DNA from: Diogma glabrata
Lineage: Eukaryota > Arthropoda > Insecta > Diptera > Cylindrotomidae
Direction: 5' to 3'
Assembly (NCBI GenBank): GCA_963693315.1
Contig: OY856186.1
Coordinates: 303,310,586 to 303,374,585 of the forward strand
Length of the DNA stretch: 64,000 bases
The position numbers were made by a program, and so were the translations under genes. The notes under the pieces were generated by a model, which saw only the letters and a program-made list of their open reading frames with translations, was not told where the DNA came from and did not search any database. Positions 8,990-20,423 of the stretch are shown one piece after another. Each line of letters begins with the position of its first letter. Position 1 is the stretch's first letter.

Positions 8990-11075
8990 AATAACACTAG
9001 TTTACAAATTTTGACCTTTTTTTGTTTCCCTGGATAAAACCCAACTTTTCTTATGGATTTGGACCTCCTGAACACGAATATTATATTCATTTTTTTGGTT
9101 AGCTCTTGTTTTTGAGATATTTACGAAAAAACAGTTTTTTCGGTGCTCAAAAATGTTGTTTCGCTCAAAAATGTTGTTTTATATAAAAGTTGTTTTCGTA
9201 GTATATATAGCTCCTCCCACCTCGGATTTATTTTAGGAGTTAGAAAATATCAGTTAGTTGATTATGAAAAGTCTTTTTTTGACAAAAGTTGTGTTTTATT
9301 TGTATATGATTTTTCCCGAAATTGAGATTTTTTTTGTGAAGTTTTTTTACATGATCTATCCCCTCCCACCTTGGACTTATTTTAGGAGTTGGAAAATATC
9401 AGTTGGTTGATTATAAAATGTCTTTTTTACAAAAGTTGTATTTTATTTTTATATGATTTTTCTCGAAATTGAGATTTGTTGGTGAAGTTTTTTGACATGA
9501 TCTAGCTCCTCCCACCTCGGATTTATTTTAGGAGTTGGAAAATATCAGTTAGTTGATTATGAAATGTCTTTTTTTTGACAAAAGTTCTATTTTATTTGTA
9601 TATGATTTTTCTCGAAATTTAGATTTTTTTTGTGAAGTTTTTTGACATGGTCTAGCTCCTCCCACCTCGGTTTTATTTTGGGAGTTAGAAAATATCAGTT
9701 AGTAATGAAGATAAATGGGGAATGTAAATATATGATATGATGGGGAATCCTATAAATGGGGAATATAAATATAAATATAATTTATAAATATAAATTCTTT
9801 TGGCAGTATGTATTATGACACTTCCACAAATAAAACAAAATGAATTTAGGCTATTTTTACACTTGAATTTTAACACTTTACTAACAATTTATGTTGCTTT
9901 ACAAGGCAGCTATCACTATTGATTTATTGATTTTTAAAAATAATACACTATTTAAAATTTATATTTGTAATGTTTTTTCTTTTTTAATTAATATTTTACT
10001 TAAATGTTTGGAATAAAATTTATCCTCAGAGAGATTATATTTGCAACTAATCATACGACAATTATCTACTTAAAAAGAAACCTCATTAAACTAATTAAAC
10101 AAAAGTTGGGAAAACCGAAAAACTATTAAAAAGTAGAAGTATGTAATTGCTTTCTTAAATTAAACTTAAAATGATCATAAACGTAAGGAGTAACACAAGG
10201 TGGGCTTTGATAGCAAAAAATTTACATTACCAAAAAACAAAAAAAAAGAGAAAAAAGAAAAGAAACAAACCTTACAGGTATTAATAGACATTAATAGGGG
10301 CTTAACTCTATGGTGCTTGAACTAACTTAAATAGTTCTGATGTTATGATGTTTTGCCTCTCCTCACAATTCATTATCTTTTGTTTATATTTTTCTATATA
10401 CTTCTTATATCGATCCAATTCCCAACTTCGAAAACAAAAATGGAGATTATACTTTACTATTTTAAAATAATTCTTTACTGATGTTTGAGAACGCTTGAAC
10501 TTTTAAAATTATTATTTATGGCACAATAAATTAAGTAAAAAATTATTTTTTCCAAATTTTGAGTTTTGACTTTCTTTGGAAAAACTTGAATAACTTGGTG
10601 CAAACTGCACCAATATTCGTGTCTTTCAGCTTAAAAGAAAGAGAATTGAAACTTCTATAGGTTCAAAGAAATTAAAAAAAATTAGTGTCTCTATTTGTTC
10701 AAAATTTATGGCGTTGAAAATGGAAAATTTTTAAAAAAACGTGAATTTTTCGTATTTTTTCAACTTTTTTCAACTGTAACTTCCAGAATCCTTAATGGAT
10801 TTTTAGAAAATATAACTCACAATGTTTGTTAGCATATTTACTATGCACTTGTTTCATTAATATATTTAATTTGTTCGTTTTGTAAAATATGAGACCCAAA
10901 AACCGAAACAACATTTTTGATCACTAAAAAAACTGGTTTTTCGTGAATATCTCAAAAACAAGAGCTAACCAAAAAAAATGAATATGATATTCGTGTTCAG
11001 GAGGTCTAAATCTATAAGAAAAGTTGGGTTTTATTTCGGGAGATTTTTCTTGTAAACTAGTGTAATTTTTTTTGT
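8990..11075. repeat. About 165-bp inverted repeat pair flanking a 1.7-kb satellite region
   Basis: Positions 8990-9160 and 10895-11075 are inverted copies (TTAGCTCTTGTTTTTGAGAT against its complement near 10945). The interval holds the 148-bp tandem repeats and AT-rich sequence without genes. Confidence 0.6.
9211..9702. repeat. 148-bp satellite-like tandem array, 3.3 copies
   Basis: Units start near 9211, 9360, 9506 and 9656 with CTCCTCCCACCTCGG, and contain GAGTT(A/G)GAAAATATCAG and ACAAAAGTT. The last unit is truncated. The core resembles the arrays at 34441-34645 and 51792-52140. Confidence 0.8.
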
Positions 11076-11400
11076 ATACTTGGTTTTATTTACAGCAGAA
11101 TTTAAAAATGGAAACCTTTTCGCCTATAGGTTCTAGAAAAAACAGCTATTTTAAAAAAATTTTAATTTCTTTGTCTTTGACATAAATGAAAATGACCAAG
11201 CTCACATTTGAAAACTTTTGAAAACGTAGATATAATACAAATCTTTCCAAAATTTCAAAAAAAAAATTAGTTCAAATTCAGAGGTTATGTTCCTATTGAA
11301 ACGAAAACATATTCAAAACGCTTTCATAATTACTTCGGTCTGACCTAAGTATTACATTCATTAGCTCAAATTTCTCGACGTTTTAGGACCTACTGATTCT
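9703..11400. other. AT-rich, no gene seen
   Basis: Homopolymer-rich sequence with the right arm of the 8990/10895 inverted repeat. No supported coding region, RNA gene or element boundary. Confidence 0.6.
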
Positions 11401-11639
11401 AAAAAAGCAAAAAAAAAATGTATGTCTGTCTGTCAGCCGGCCGTCACAACCTACAAAATCTAGAAAACCGCTGGACGGATTTGAAATTTTTTTTTCTAAA
11501 TATAGGTTTACTCAATGGAAAGAGCCGAAAGGACGCTGTGTTCGATAACTGTACCGGAAGTGTGTCAAAAAAAAATCGTCAAGTTTGTCAAAACAAGGTA
11601 ATTTACATATTTTTTGCTTAAAAAACGTTCATTTTAAGT

Positions 11640-12290
11640 GATTACGAGTAGGAACATTGAATTTGGAGAAATCTTGATGGTCGTGATTGGTATGGGAGAC
11701 CAAAATCTAGATTATTGCATTATATGCATTATAAGTTTGTCAAAAAAAATGTTGTCAAGTGTGTCAAAAGAAAGATTTTTATTTATTTTTTTACCCAATT
11801 TGTTGGAAAAAATTCAATGAAAATTTTGTTTGAAATGAAATTTTATTATTATTATTGAGAATTATGGCATTATAAGTTTGTCAAAAAAATGTTGTCAAGT
11901 GCGTCAAAAGTTGTCAAGTGTGTCAAAAAAATATAGCTGTTTTTATGACGTAAATGTAATTGAAAATGAAATTGAACATGGAAATTTTTGAATTTGTTAT
12001 AGTTTTTGAAATATTTTTGGAATTTTGAAAAAAGTTTGTATTTTTGATTTTGTAATAATTTTTGCAAAATTTTTAGAATTTTGGAAAAAGTTTGAATTTT
12101 TGATTTTGTTAGAATTTTTGGAATATTTTTAGAAATATGAAAAATTAAAAATTTTTGATTTTATTATAATTTTTGGAATATTTAAAAAATTTTCAATTTT
12201 TGATTTTGTAATAATTTTTGGAATATATTTAGAATTTTGAAAAAAGATTGATTTTATTTAATTTTACAATATTTTTGTAGTTGTGAAAGA
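11640..12290. repeat. Simple tandem repeats
   Basis: About 11735-11935 repeats GTTGTCAAGTGTGTCAAAA. About 11985-12265 repeats a roughly 60-bp AT-rich unit containing TTTTTGATTTTGTAATAATT four to five times. No gene seen. Confidence 0.6.
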
Positions 12291-12299
12291 AATATGATT

Positions 12300-12660
12300 T
12301 TGTGATTTTGTAATATTTTCTCGAAACGCTAAATGGAGAGGTTTTCGAGTAGTTTGCTGAGTCTTCTGCTGAATCTTTTTCTCTAAATTATGTTAATTTA
12401 TAATCTGTTATAATTTTCCGACAACGTATTGATATTTCGTGTTAGTTTTGTAATACATATCTAAACAGAGATAAAAAAATATTTGTACTTTAACAAAGAG
12501 TTATGTTTGATATACATCGCTGGTCAAAACTAAAAACCATATCCTCATAAAAGTTTTTGGCCGAAATTTATATCAAAATCCTTAACCCAGACCGAAGTCT
12601 CAGAGCTGTGAGATTTCAGCCCCTCCATATTTTTTGAGTTGGTTATGTTTAATCTCATCC
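12300..12660. repeat. Dispersed repeat, copy A
   Basis: Matches 52225-52505 in direct orientation (AAATGGAGAGG, TTAAATTATGTTAATTT, GAGATTTCA) and, in reverse, 63420-63560. Non-coding. It lies some distance from related satellite repeats in two of the three loci. Confidence 0.6.
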
Positions 12661-12787
12661 TAACTGAAGTGGTTATAATTTATTAGCCTTATACTAGCTT
12701 AATGGACAATAATCTCTACAGCCTGTTAACTGAAGTGGTTATATTTTATTAGCCTTATACTAGCTTAATGGACGATAATCTCTACAT
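12661..12787. repeat. 66-bp tandem duplication
   Basis: Units at 12661 and 12727 both begin TAACTGAAGTGGTTATA and are nearly identical, which suggests a recent local duplication. Confidence 0.8.
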
Positions 12788-13167
12788 AAAATTTCAATAT
12801 CAAATCCCCTAAGAAATATTAAATTCTCTTTTGTTTGTGCTTTAATTGTCTTTTTCAAAAAAATTAAATAAAAACAAAAACAAAGTTAAGTTGATATTCT
12901 TTTGAATTAAAAGAAATATTCTCGTTGGAAATTCGGAAATGTTTTTGATGCAATAAATATATATTAATTACACATTCACAAAAATTGCCCTAAAGTATGA
13001 AAAGTTTTCCGTAATTGATAGATATTTGTAGTTTTTACGGTTTAAAAGTTGTTTGATAATTTTTGATTATAAATTATGTATGGTAGTATTGTAGGTGTGA
13101 AGTGGTCAGGATGTTCATTTGCTCCTTGGTGGATTTGATATGCTTTAAGTATTTATAATTGTTGATG

Positions 13168-13440
13168 AACTACTTAAAGTGTTAATCTAATGAAAATTTT
13201 TGATTAAAAGTATTATACACTTTAATAATATTTTATTTTTCTAAATATATTTTCCGTCTCAAAGAGACCTTCTTCAGTGAATGAATTCTGATTTCTAAGA
13301 GCTGTTTTGTCATAGAAATCAGAATTCATTCTCTGAAGAAGGCCTCTTAGAGACGGAAAATATATTTAGAAAAATAAAATATTATTAAAGTGTATAAGAA
13401 GTCTTTTAATCAAAAATTTTCATTATGCTTTAAGTAGTTT
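13168..13440. mobile_element. Fold-back element 2, 273 bp
   Basis: Long near-perfect inverted arms meet around a 20-nt unpaired loop near 13304. Each arm carries, reading outward from the apex, CTGAAGAAGG, a short stem (GTCTC...GAGAC in one arm) and GGAAAATATATTTAG. This is the same layout as in the fold-backs at 7557 and 31570. Non-coding. Confidence 0.7.
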
Positions 13441-14737
13441 AAAGTTTAACTAAATTAAACAAAACTGTTCCGAGATGCAGTGGCGGTTTTAAGCACAGGC
13501 AAACCAGGCATTTGACGGTGGCCTCGCATTTTTTTCTTAATACAAGTAATATAAAAAATTTTTCTTAGTACAATAAATATAAACAACGAAACTCATTTAT
13601 TAAAATTCAATATAATGTATGCGTACAGTATTTTTATAAACAGTATTTTTATAAAATATTTAACTTTACAAATACATCTATTATTATGTATGTAGCAATT
13701 TTTTTTGCGTTATACATAATGCCTGGCAACCATATGAAAGAGTATGCGGTTTCTGGTCTCATATACATAAACGAAATTTGAAATTTTTTCTAAGCCTACT
13801 AGATTTTTTTTTAACATTTCATAGTTATTATATTTTTGTGAATATATGATTGCTATAGCTATAATGTGATTGTTATTGGTATAAAAAATATTGTGTTATG
13901 ATTGTGTGCGAGTTACAATTTTTTGGTATAATGTAAGTAATGAATGATGTAAAAATAGAGATTATTTGTTTTCCATTTCACTTCTAAATTATAATTCTTA
14001 TAGTTCAGACGTTCTTTTTTGGTGTTCTTAGTAATTTATGCCATTTTAATATTACGATTTTTGCTTTTCTCCTGATTATTCTTCTGATTATTTATTTTAT
14101 ATTGACGACTTCTGCTCTTTCCTTGGCTATTCTTCTGATTATTCGCTTTTATATTAATATTATATAAATTATATTATATATTTATAAATAAATATCAAAC
14201 TTTAGAAAAAGTTTAAATTTATATTCATCGTTATTTAACTATGAATCCTCATCGTGATCGAGACACTGGAAGAAAATGGGCTTGGGTGCCGAAAAAAAGA
14301 AATAAGAAAAAACAAACAGATATGTTAAAGAAAATTAAACCATTGACAAGTTTTTTTAATATATCATCAGGTACTAACACAACTTTTGATGCAGGTGCTA
14401 GTACTTCGCAAGATGTTTCAGAAAAATTGGTAGATATTTTATCTGACCAGTCTGAAACATCTTCAGGGTCTTTATCTTTTGTTGTTTCAAATTCTGAAGT
14501 TTCTGCTGTCCTATTACCGGACACCCATGAAAAAGATTTTGAAATGAATTTGTCTCAAGAGTCTTCGTTAGCTTCCAATGATTTTGTTTTAGCTTCGAAT
14601 CCCAAATTGCATGAAGCACAACAAGACATAACTGATGTGGTTATTGTTTCCGACGACCCGGCGTTGTGGCCCATTTTCTTTAATGAACGAGAAAGAGTCG
14701 ATATTGTCAAAAAAGGACCGAGTCAGATTAAACAAAT

Positions 14738-14744
<7 letters not shown>

Positions 14745-14796
<52 letters not shown>

Positions 14797-17700
14797 GCGT
14801 TCATGCTCCATGTAGGAGCGTTGCCAGGCTAATCAGCTTCGAATATTCACCACGGTCATTCGCAACAGCGACATAGTTACCATGGCAGCCGATTTTTTTA
14901 AGGTCGTTTATTACGTCAGTCTCCCATTGTAGTCGTGGTCTTCCTCGCGGTCTACCACTCCCTGGGGTACTAACGTACATTTTTCTAATCATTCCAGACT
15001 GTGAATCGGCTCGTAGAACATGCCCAAACCAAGCAATCCTGTTAGAACGGATACAACCTATTATATCAGGACCCTCAAGAAGGTCTCTGATCTCAAAGTT
15101 ATACCGGGTTCTATACTCTCCATCGTCTGTCTTAAGTGGACCAAAAATGTAGCGTAGGATCTTACGCTCAAATACAGATAAATGCGATTCGTCATTTTGT
15201 GTAAGGGTCCACGTTTGTGACCCATACATCACAACCGGTCTAATCAATGTCTTGTATAACTTGAGCTTGGTGTTAGTTGATACATACGGTGATCCAAGGA
15301 GAGGTTTAATTGAGTAGAAAGTTCGATTACCTGCAGCGATTCGAGCTTTAATATCTGTAAGTATGCTGTTGTTTGAGTCAAGCATTGATCCCAAATATTT
15401 AAAAGATTCAACTCCCTCAATTCGTTCATCGCCGCACATCAAATCTTTCTTCTCAGCCTCTCTTGAAACATTCATATGTTTGGTTTTATTGTAGTTAATT
15501 TGCAGACCAATTTTCCTAGCACCACTCTCAAGCGACTTGAAAGTCTCACTCATAACAGCTTCACTTCGGCCGAGGATGACAACATCATCAGCGTAAGCAA
15601 TCATCTGTACTGAGTTTATTGACAAGATATTGTTATTAGTCGGTAGTTTCTTTTGACGGCACACATATTCCAAGGCTAGATTAAAAAGTATAGGAGAGAT
15701 AGCATCACCTTGTCTTAATCCGGAGTCGACTTTAAAAAATTTTGATATTTCGTTCTCTACTCGCACACAGCATTGAGAGTTCTGTACTGTCATTTTGCAT
15801 AGTGATACCAGTTTACCAGGAATTCCCATTGACACCAGAGCAGACCATAGAGTCTCTCGTTCGAGAGAGTCGTAGGCCTGCCTGAAATCAATGAAAAGTT
15901 GGTGCACAGGTATGTTGAACTCTCGACACTTTTCCAAAATCATCCTTATCGAGAAAAGTGCATCGGTGGTACCTCGGCCCCGCCGGAAACCACACTGATA
16001 TTCTCCAAACAGTTGTTCAGCAAAAGGATTGATTTTGGATAGCAAAATGTAGGAAAAGATCTTATATGCTGTGCAGAGGAGAGCGATTCCTCTGTAGTTT
16101 GCACATTGTAGGCGATTACCTTTTTTATGGATTGGTATCAGCATAGCTTTGTTCCAGTCCTGTGGCATGGTTTCAGTCCTCCAGATCATTTGAACAAGTT
16201 CAAACAATCTTGAGGATAGAGTTTCGCCACCATGTACAATCATTTCGGATGTTATATCGTCGATACCAGGTGCTTTATTGCATTTTAATTTTGACAGCGC
16301 CGCATCGAATTCCTCTTTGGTGGGTTCGTCTACATGTACCTTTGACGCACGAATAAGCTTTGCTCGTCGCCCGACTTGTTGCTGGTCACTTAAGTTGAGA
16401 AGATTCTCAAAATAAGCGGCCCAAGTATCTAAAATATTTTTAAGGTCTACTTGTAGCTCCCCATCTTCGTTTTGAATAGCAGTCGATCTAGTTTGAGGGC
16501 CCTTCCTTAAGGTTTTAACCTGTTGAAAGAAGTTACGCGATTGATGTTCCTTATTGAAGCTTTCAATCTCCTCACACTGTCTCTTCCACCATTCTCTCTT
16601 CGTTCGTCTACATAGCTTTGTAACGGCTTGTCTTGCCAGTTTATAGTTCTCCTTCGTGGACCTGGTATTGCGTCCTTGTAGACACTTCAGATAGCAATCT
16701 CTTTTGTATTGAATAGCGTCAAGACATGCTTGATCCATCCATGGCTTCTGGGAGTGGTTCTGTGGTCGTCCAAGTATTCCCTCAGCAGCGCTTAAAACAG
16801 CATCTTTGAGCAAATACCATGACTTATCGACGTCTCCATTAATGGTTTCTGATTTCTCCAATGTTTCGGCAATATGGATTTGATATCTCTCTTCTGTTTC
16901 AGCATTCTTTAATGATGAGATGTTAAAACGATTCCGTTGATTGAATTTTGGAATGCCTGGATTTGGGAAGTGCAACCTTATCGTTGCACATACAAGGAAG
17001 TGGTCACTTCCAATGTATGCACCTCTAAAGGATCGCACATCCCGAACGCTCGAAAAGAAACGTGCTGTTACTAGAACGTGATCAATTTGATTTCGAGTGT
17101 TTCCATTCGGTGAGACCCAAGTCTGTTTATGAATCGATCGATGCGGAAAGAACGTACTGGCAATTCTCAAATTATTTGATAATGCAAACTCAGTCATTCT
17201 CTCACCATTATCATTCGAATTCAAATGCAGGCTGTTGGGACCCACCACATTTCCATAAGAGATATCTCCTCCAACCTGTCCATTAAAGTCACCAAGAACC
17301 ATAATGAAGTCGCGTGTTGGTGTTTGTTTCATAACCTCTTCCAGTGCTATGTAGAAATTATCCTTCTCGTCGACGGTCTTAGCTTCAGTAGGTGCATGCA
17401 CGGCAATAAGAGAAATATTGTTATATGTACCACGTACACGTAGGTAGCAGATCCTCTCACTGACCGGGATGAATTTCATCACGGCTTCTTGTATACGTGC
17501 ACCAACAAGAAAGCCAGTACCAAATTCTCTTCGAGAAGGATGACCACTACAGTATAGAGAGTGACTATCCAAATCTTGTTTTCCGATTATCGGCTGTCTA
17601 ATTTCTTGTAGAGCAATAATATCCATCCTATACCTCTCAGCCTCTGTTTCCAGACTTATAAGAGCATCAGGAGCGCTCAGGCTGCGCACGTTCCACGTTC

Positions 17701-18124
17701 CGATTCGGTAGTCTGGTCCTTTTTCACGTCCAGGTAAAATTCTGTTTTGTTGTCCGGGTCTGTTTTTCTTTTTCTGATCACCAAATTTAACATATTAGTT
17801 TTTTTCCGGGGTTAGGGTGTTAACCTTAGGCCCAACCCAAATTGTCGTGAATGGGTCCGTTCTGCATATTAAGGTCACCAGAAACAACCTTTTTACACGT
17901 TTATATAGCGAGCCGCTTGATTCAAGACAGACGCCCGCTCCAAGCCGCCCCTGACATGGAGAACAGACGCTTGAGTCGCATTGGTTGTAAGGCGCCAATT
18001 CGCCGTGATGTAGCGTCATTGACTAAGCAGTTTTTACTCTGCTTGTCTCCAATACACCAACCTAATTCTGTCAGCATTACCCAGGCAGCACGGCGTGGAC
18101 GTCGAATTTAGGATTTCGCTACCC
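14745..18124 (-). mobile_element. RTE-clade LINE, apparently full length, 3.4 kb
   Basis: Minus-strand non-LTR retrotransposon inserted in the hAT 1 transposase. A roughly 50-nt poly(A) tail (plus-strand T-run 14741-14793) follows its stop codon almost directly, and a very short 3' UTR is typical of RTE elements. A 16-bp target duplication TAAACAAATAAATTTT lies at 14729-14744 and 18125-18140. The 5' leader is about 330 bp (17795-18124). The element is markedly GC-richer than its surroundings. Confidence 0.92.
14801..17794 (-). CDS. RTE-type endonuclease-reverse transcriptase
   Basis: One open frame of 997 codons without internal stops. It has an APE-like endonuclease at the N-terminus: RIGTWNVRSLS, the metal-binding Glu in DIIALQEIR, MVLGDFNGQVG, and the terminal SDHFLV. 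A central reverse transcriptase follows, with the motif A region VHQLFIDFRQAYDSL and the catalytic YADD in MIAYADDVVILGR. The C-terminal part ends in RIAWFGHVLR and a GRPRGRPRLQW region, as in RTE proteins. No ATG precedes the first endonuclease motif in this frame (a TAA lies at 17795-17797). An ATG at 17791-17793 lies in another frame, so the start may be non-ATG or a small indel may be present. All visible catalytic residues are retained, so it could be active. Confidence 0.9.
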   Translation of the reverse strand, partial: YVKFGDQKKKNRPGQQNRILPGREKGPDYRIGTWNVRSLSAPDALISLETEAERYRMDIIALQEIRQPIIGKQDLDSHSLYCSGHPSRREFGTGFLVGARIQEAVMKFIPVSERICYLRVRGTYNNISLIAVHAPTEAKTVDEKDNFYIALEEVMKQTPTRDFIMVLGDFNGQVGGDISYGNVVGPNSLHLNSNDNGERMTEFALSNNLRIASTFFPHRSIHKQTWVSPNGNTRNQIDHVLVTARFFSSVRDVRSFRGAYIGSDHFLVCATIRLHFPNPGIPKFNQRNRFNISSLKNAETEERYQIHIAETLEKSETINGDVDKSWYLLKDAVLSAAEGILGRPQNHSQKPWMDQACLDAIQYKRDCYLKCLQGRNTRSTKENYKLARQAVTKLCRRTKREWWKRQCEEIESFNKEHQSRNFFQQVKTLRKGPQTRSTAIQNEDGELQVDLKNILDTWAAYFENLLNLSDQQQVGRRAKLIRASKVHVDEPTKEEFDAALSKLKCNKAPGIDDITSEMIVHGGETLSSRLFELVQMIWRTETMPQDWNKAMLIPIHKKGNRLQCANYRGIALLCTAYKIFSYILLSKINPFAEQLFGEYQCGFRRGRGTTDALFSIRMILEKCREFNIPVHQLFIDFRQAYDSLERETLWSALVSMGIPGKLVSLCKMTVQNSQCCVRVENEISKFFKVDSGLRQGDAISPILFNLALEYVCRQKKLPTNNNILSINSVQMIAYADDVVILGRSEAVMSETFKSLESGARKIGLQINYNKTKHMNVSREAEKKDLMCGDERIEGVESFKYLGSMLDSNNSILTDIKARIAAGNRTFYSIKPLLGSPYVSTNTKLKLYKTLIRPVVMYGSQTWTLTQNDESHLSVFERKILRYIFGPLKTDDGEYRTRYNFEIRDLLEGPDIIGCIRSNRIAWFGHVLRADSQSGMIRKMYVSTPGSGRPRGRPRLQWETDVINDLKKIGCHGNYVAVANDRGEYSKLISLATLLHGA

Positions 18125-20423
18125 TAAACAAATAAATTTTAAAGCCGATAAATCGGGTCGCAGATTTAATACTAGTTTCTACACGAGAGTTCTTGCTAAC
18201 GGTGAAGAACTTTCTAGAAGCTGGCTAGTGTATTCTATACAAAATAATTCGGTATTTTGCTTTTGTTGCAAAATTTTTCTACCCGAAAAATAAGTTTATC
18301 GTCGACTGAAGGTTATTCAGATTGGAAAAATATAGGTTCTAGCTTAAAACAACATGATAAATCTCAGGATCACATTAGCTGTATGCAAAAATGGATGAAT
18401 ATGTCAGTTAATTTAAAATCAAATGCAACAATTGATCAAAATTTGCAGAGAATGATAGAAAATGAGAAGAAACATTGGCGCTTGGTACTTGAACGTCTTT
18501 TTGCTATATTGCTAATGTTAGCTGAAAGATCATTACCTTCTCGTGGACACCGTGAGCAACTTTATCAGCCTAATAATGGACACTTCTTGGCACAAGTAGA
18601 ACTTATTGCAAAATTTGATCCAGTTATGTTAGAGCATCTCAAACGAATAAAAAATAAAGAATGTTTTGACACTTATCTTGGAAAAGATGTGCAGAATGAA
18701 ATAATTGGACTTATATCGAGAAGAATACTGAAAACTATCGTATCTTCTGTACAGTCATCAAAATATTTTTCTGTTATTATGGATTACACTCCTGATTTAA
18801 GTCATAAGGAATAGCTTTCAATTCTTTTGAGATGCATTAAAATTAATCAGGAATAAGTACAAATTGCAGAATTTTTTGTGGTTTTTTTCACATAACTGAT
18901 AGCACTGGTTCTAACATGCGAGGGCAATACAAAGGGGTTCAAGCTTTAATCAAAGAAAAAAATCCCAGAGCTCTTTACGTTCCATGTGCTAACCACACAT
19001 TTAATCTAATGGTATGTGATGCTGCGAAATCAGTTTCAATTGCAATTAACTTTTTTGGTACTGTTCAACGAATTTTTACATTTTTTGCTGCATCAACCGT
19101 TCGATGGGACATACTGCAAAGTGTTTGTAAAATGACTGTTAAATCATTATCAGTTTCGCGATGGGAAAGCCGTATAAATAGTATTAAAGTTGTAAAAGAT
19201 AATTTGGTTCAAATTATAGAAGCTTTATACAAAGTTGCAGATTCAAGTTTAATTGGAGTTGCTGTTTCTGAAGCTAACGGTCTTGGGAATGAGATATCCT
19301 CATATCAGTTTATACTTTCACTTAAAATTTGGCATGATATATTGTATGAAATTAACAAAGTAAGTAAAGCTATGCAGAATCCCTCGACAGATATTACTAT
19401 TATGATAAAATTGGTGAAAACTACGAACAAATTTTTAGAATCATTCAGAAGTGATGAATCATTTGAAGCGATTATTAAAAAATCTGAAGAAATAGCTATA
19501 AAATTAGGTACTGAGCCAGTATTCCCTCAAGTGTGGCTTAGCCGAAAACGCCGTGTTTCTGAATATGAAGGAACGGATACACCTCTAAATGGAAAGTCTA
19601 AATATAAAGTAGATTTTTTTAATTCAATAATTGATGTTGAATTAGTAAGCTTAAATGAAAGATTCAAAATGCTTGATTCATACAACAAAATATTTGGTTT
19701 TTTAACCCGTACCGAAAAAATGCGAAGTTTAGATGCAAATGAATTGTTGAATGATTGTAAAAATTTAGAAATATCACTGAGAAATCCTAGTACAGAAGAA
19801 TCGGACGTGAACCATGAAAAGTTATACTCGGAAATAAATACATTTTTAAGAATGGAAGCTTCGGCGGAATCGAAAGATGCACTTGAAATTTTGAAGTATA
19901 TTACGGCAAATTCTTTAATCATAATTTTTCCAAATTTATTTATTGCCCTACGAATTTTACTAACTTCCCCTATTTCAGTGGCAAGCGCAGAAAGGTCATT
20001 TTCCAAATTAAAACTCATAAAAAACTATTTACGTTCCACTATGGGTCAAGACCGCTTATCTGCATTAGCTTTAATTTCCATTGAAAATAAAATAAGTCGG
20101 TCCTTGGACTGTTCTGATTTAATTGATGAGTTTGCGTCTTTAAAAGTCCGAAAGGTTAGGTTTTAAGTCAATGTAATCGATCCTCCTAAAATCTGCGAAA
20201 AAAATAAATGGTACCGCATTTGAGTAGTCTTATTAGTGCATCTTCATCCAAAATAAAAAAATACTTTATGTACATTTAAAACCTATGTGCGTTTTTTGTT
20301 CTAATACGTTACGTTCTTATAAATATCCAAAACACAATAGAACACTAGAATTAAAAACTCAACTAATATAATAGAAAACTTGCCTATGGCCTCGCATATG
20401 GTAAATCCGCCACTTCCGAGATG

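Larger units (their letters stand above)
14241..20166 (+). pseudogene. hAT transposase (zinc finger MYM-type 1-like), interrupted
   Basis: Transposase of the hAT subgroup annotated in insects as 'zinc finger MYM-type protein 1-like'. Frame 1 (14241-14744) starts MNPHRDRDTGRKWAW and reaches the family block ALWPIFFNERERVDIVKKGP. The RTE LINE then interrupts it. The frame resumes at 18141 with a TTF-type zinc-finger motif (VFCFCCKIF). After a frameshift near 18275 it continues at 18257-18814 to MDYTPDLSHKE. Two in-frame stops, a frameshift and a loss of roughly 35 residues follow near 18815-18915. Frame 18916-20166 carries NMRGQYKGVQALIKEKNPRA, then the C-terminal dimerisation block (SVASAERSFSKLKLIKNYLR). 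The poly-Phe tail read after 14744 is only the LINE's poly(A) tract. It cannot make active transposase. It is related to the transposase in hAT element 3 (58278-61092). Confidence 0.9.
13478..20415 (+). mobile_element. hAT element 1 (ZMYM1-like type), 6.9 kb including nested LINE
   Basis: The ends are CAGTGGCGGTTTTA and (reverse complement) AAGTGGCGGATTTA. The 8-bp duplication CCGAGATG sits at 13470-13477 and 20416-20423. Without the nested LINE the element is about 3.5 kb. The 760-bp 5' leader (13478-14240) and the sequence after 20166 are non-coding. Intact ends and duplication indicate a bona fide single insertion, although its transposase is broken. Confidence 0.92.

Noticed and set aside
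14745..14795. Poly-phenylalanine C-terminus of a 184-residue protein
   Set aside because: It is the LINE poly(A) tail read through on the plus strand.
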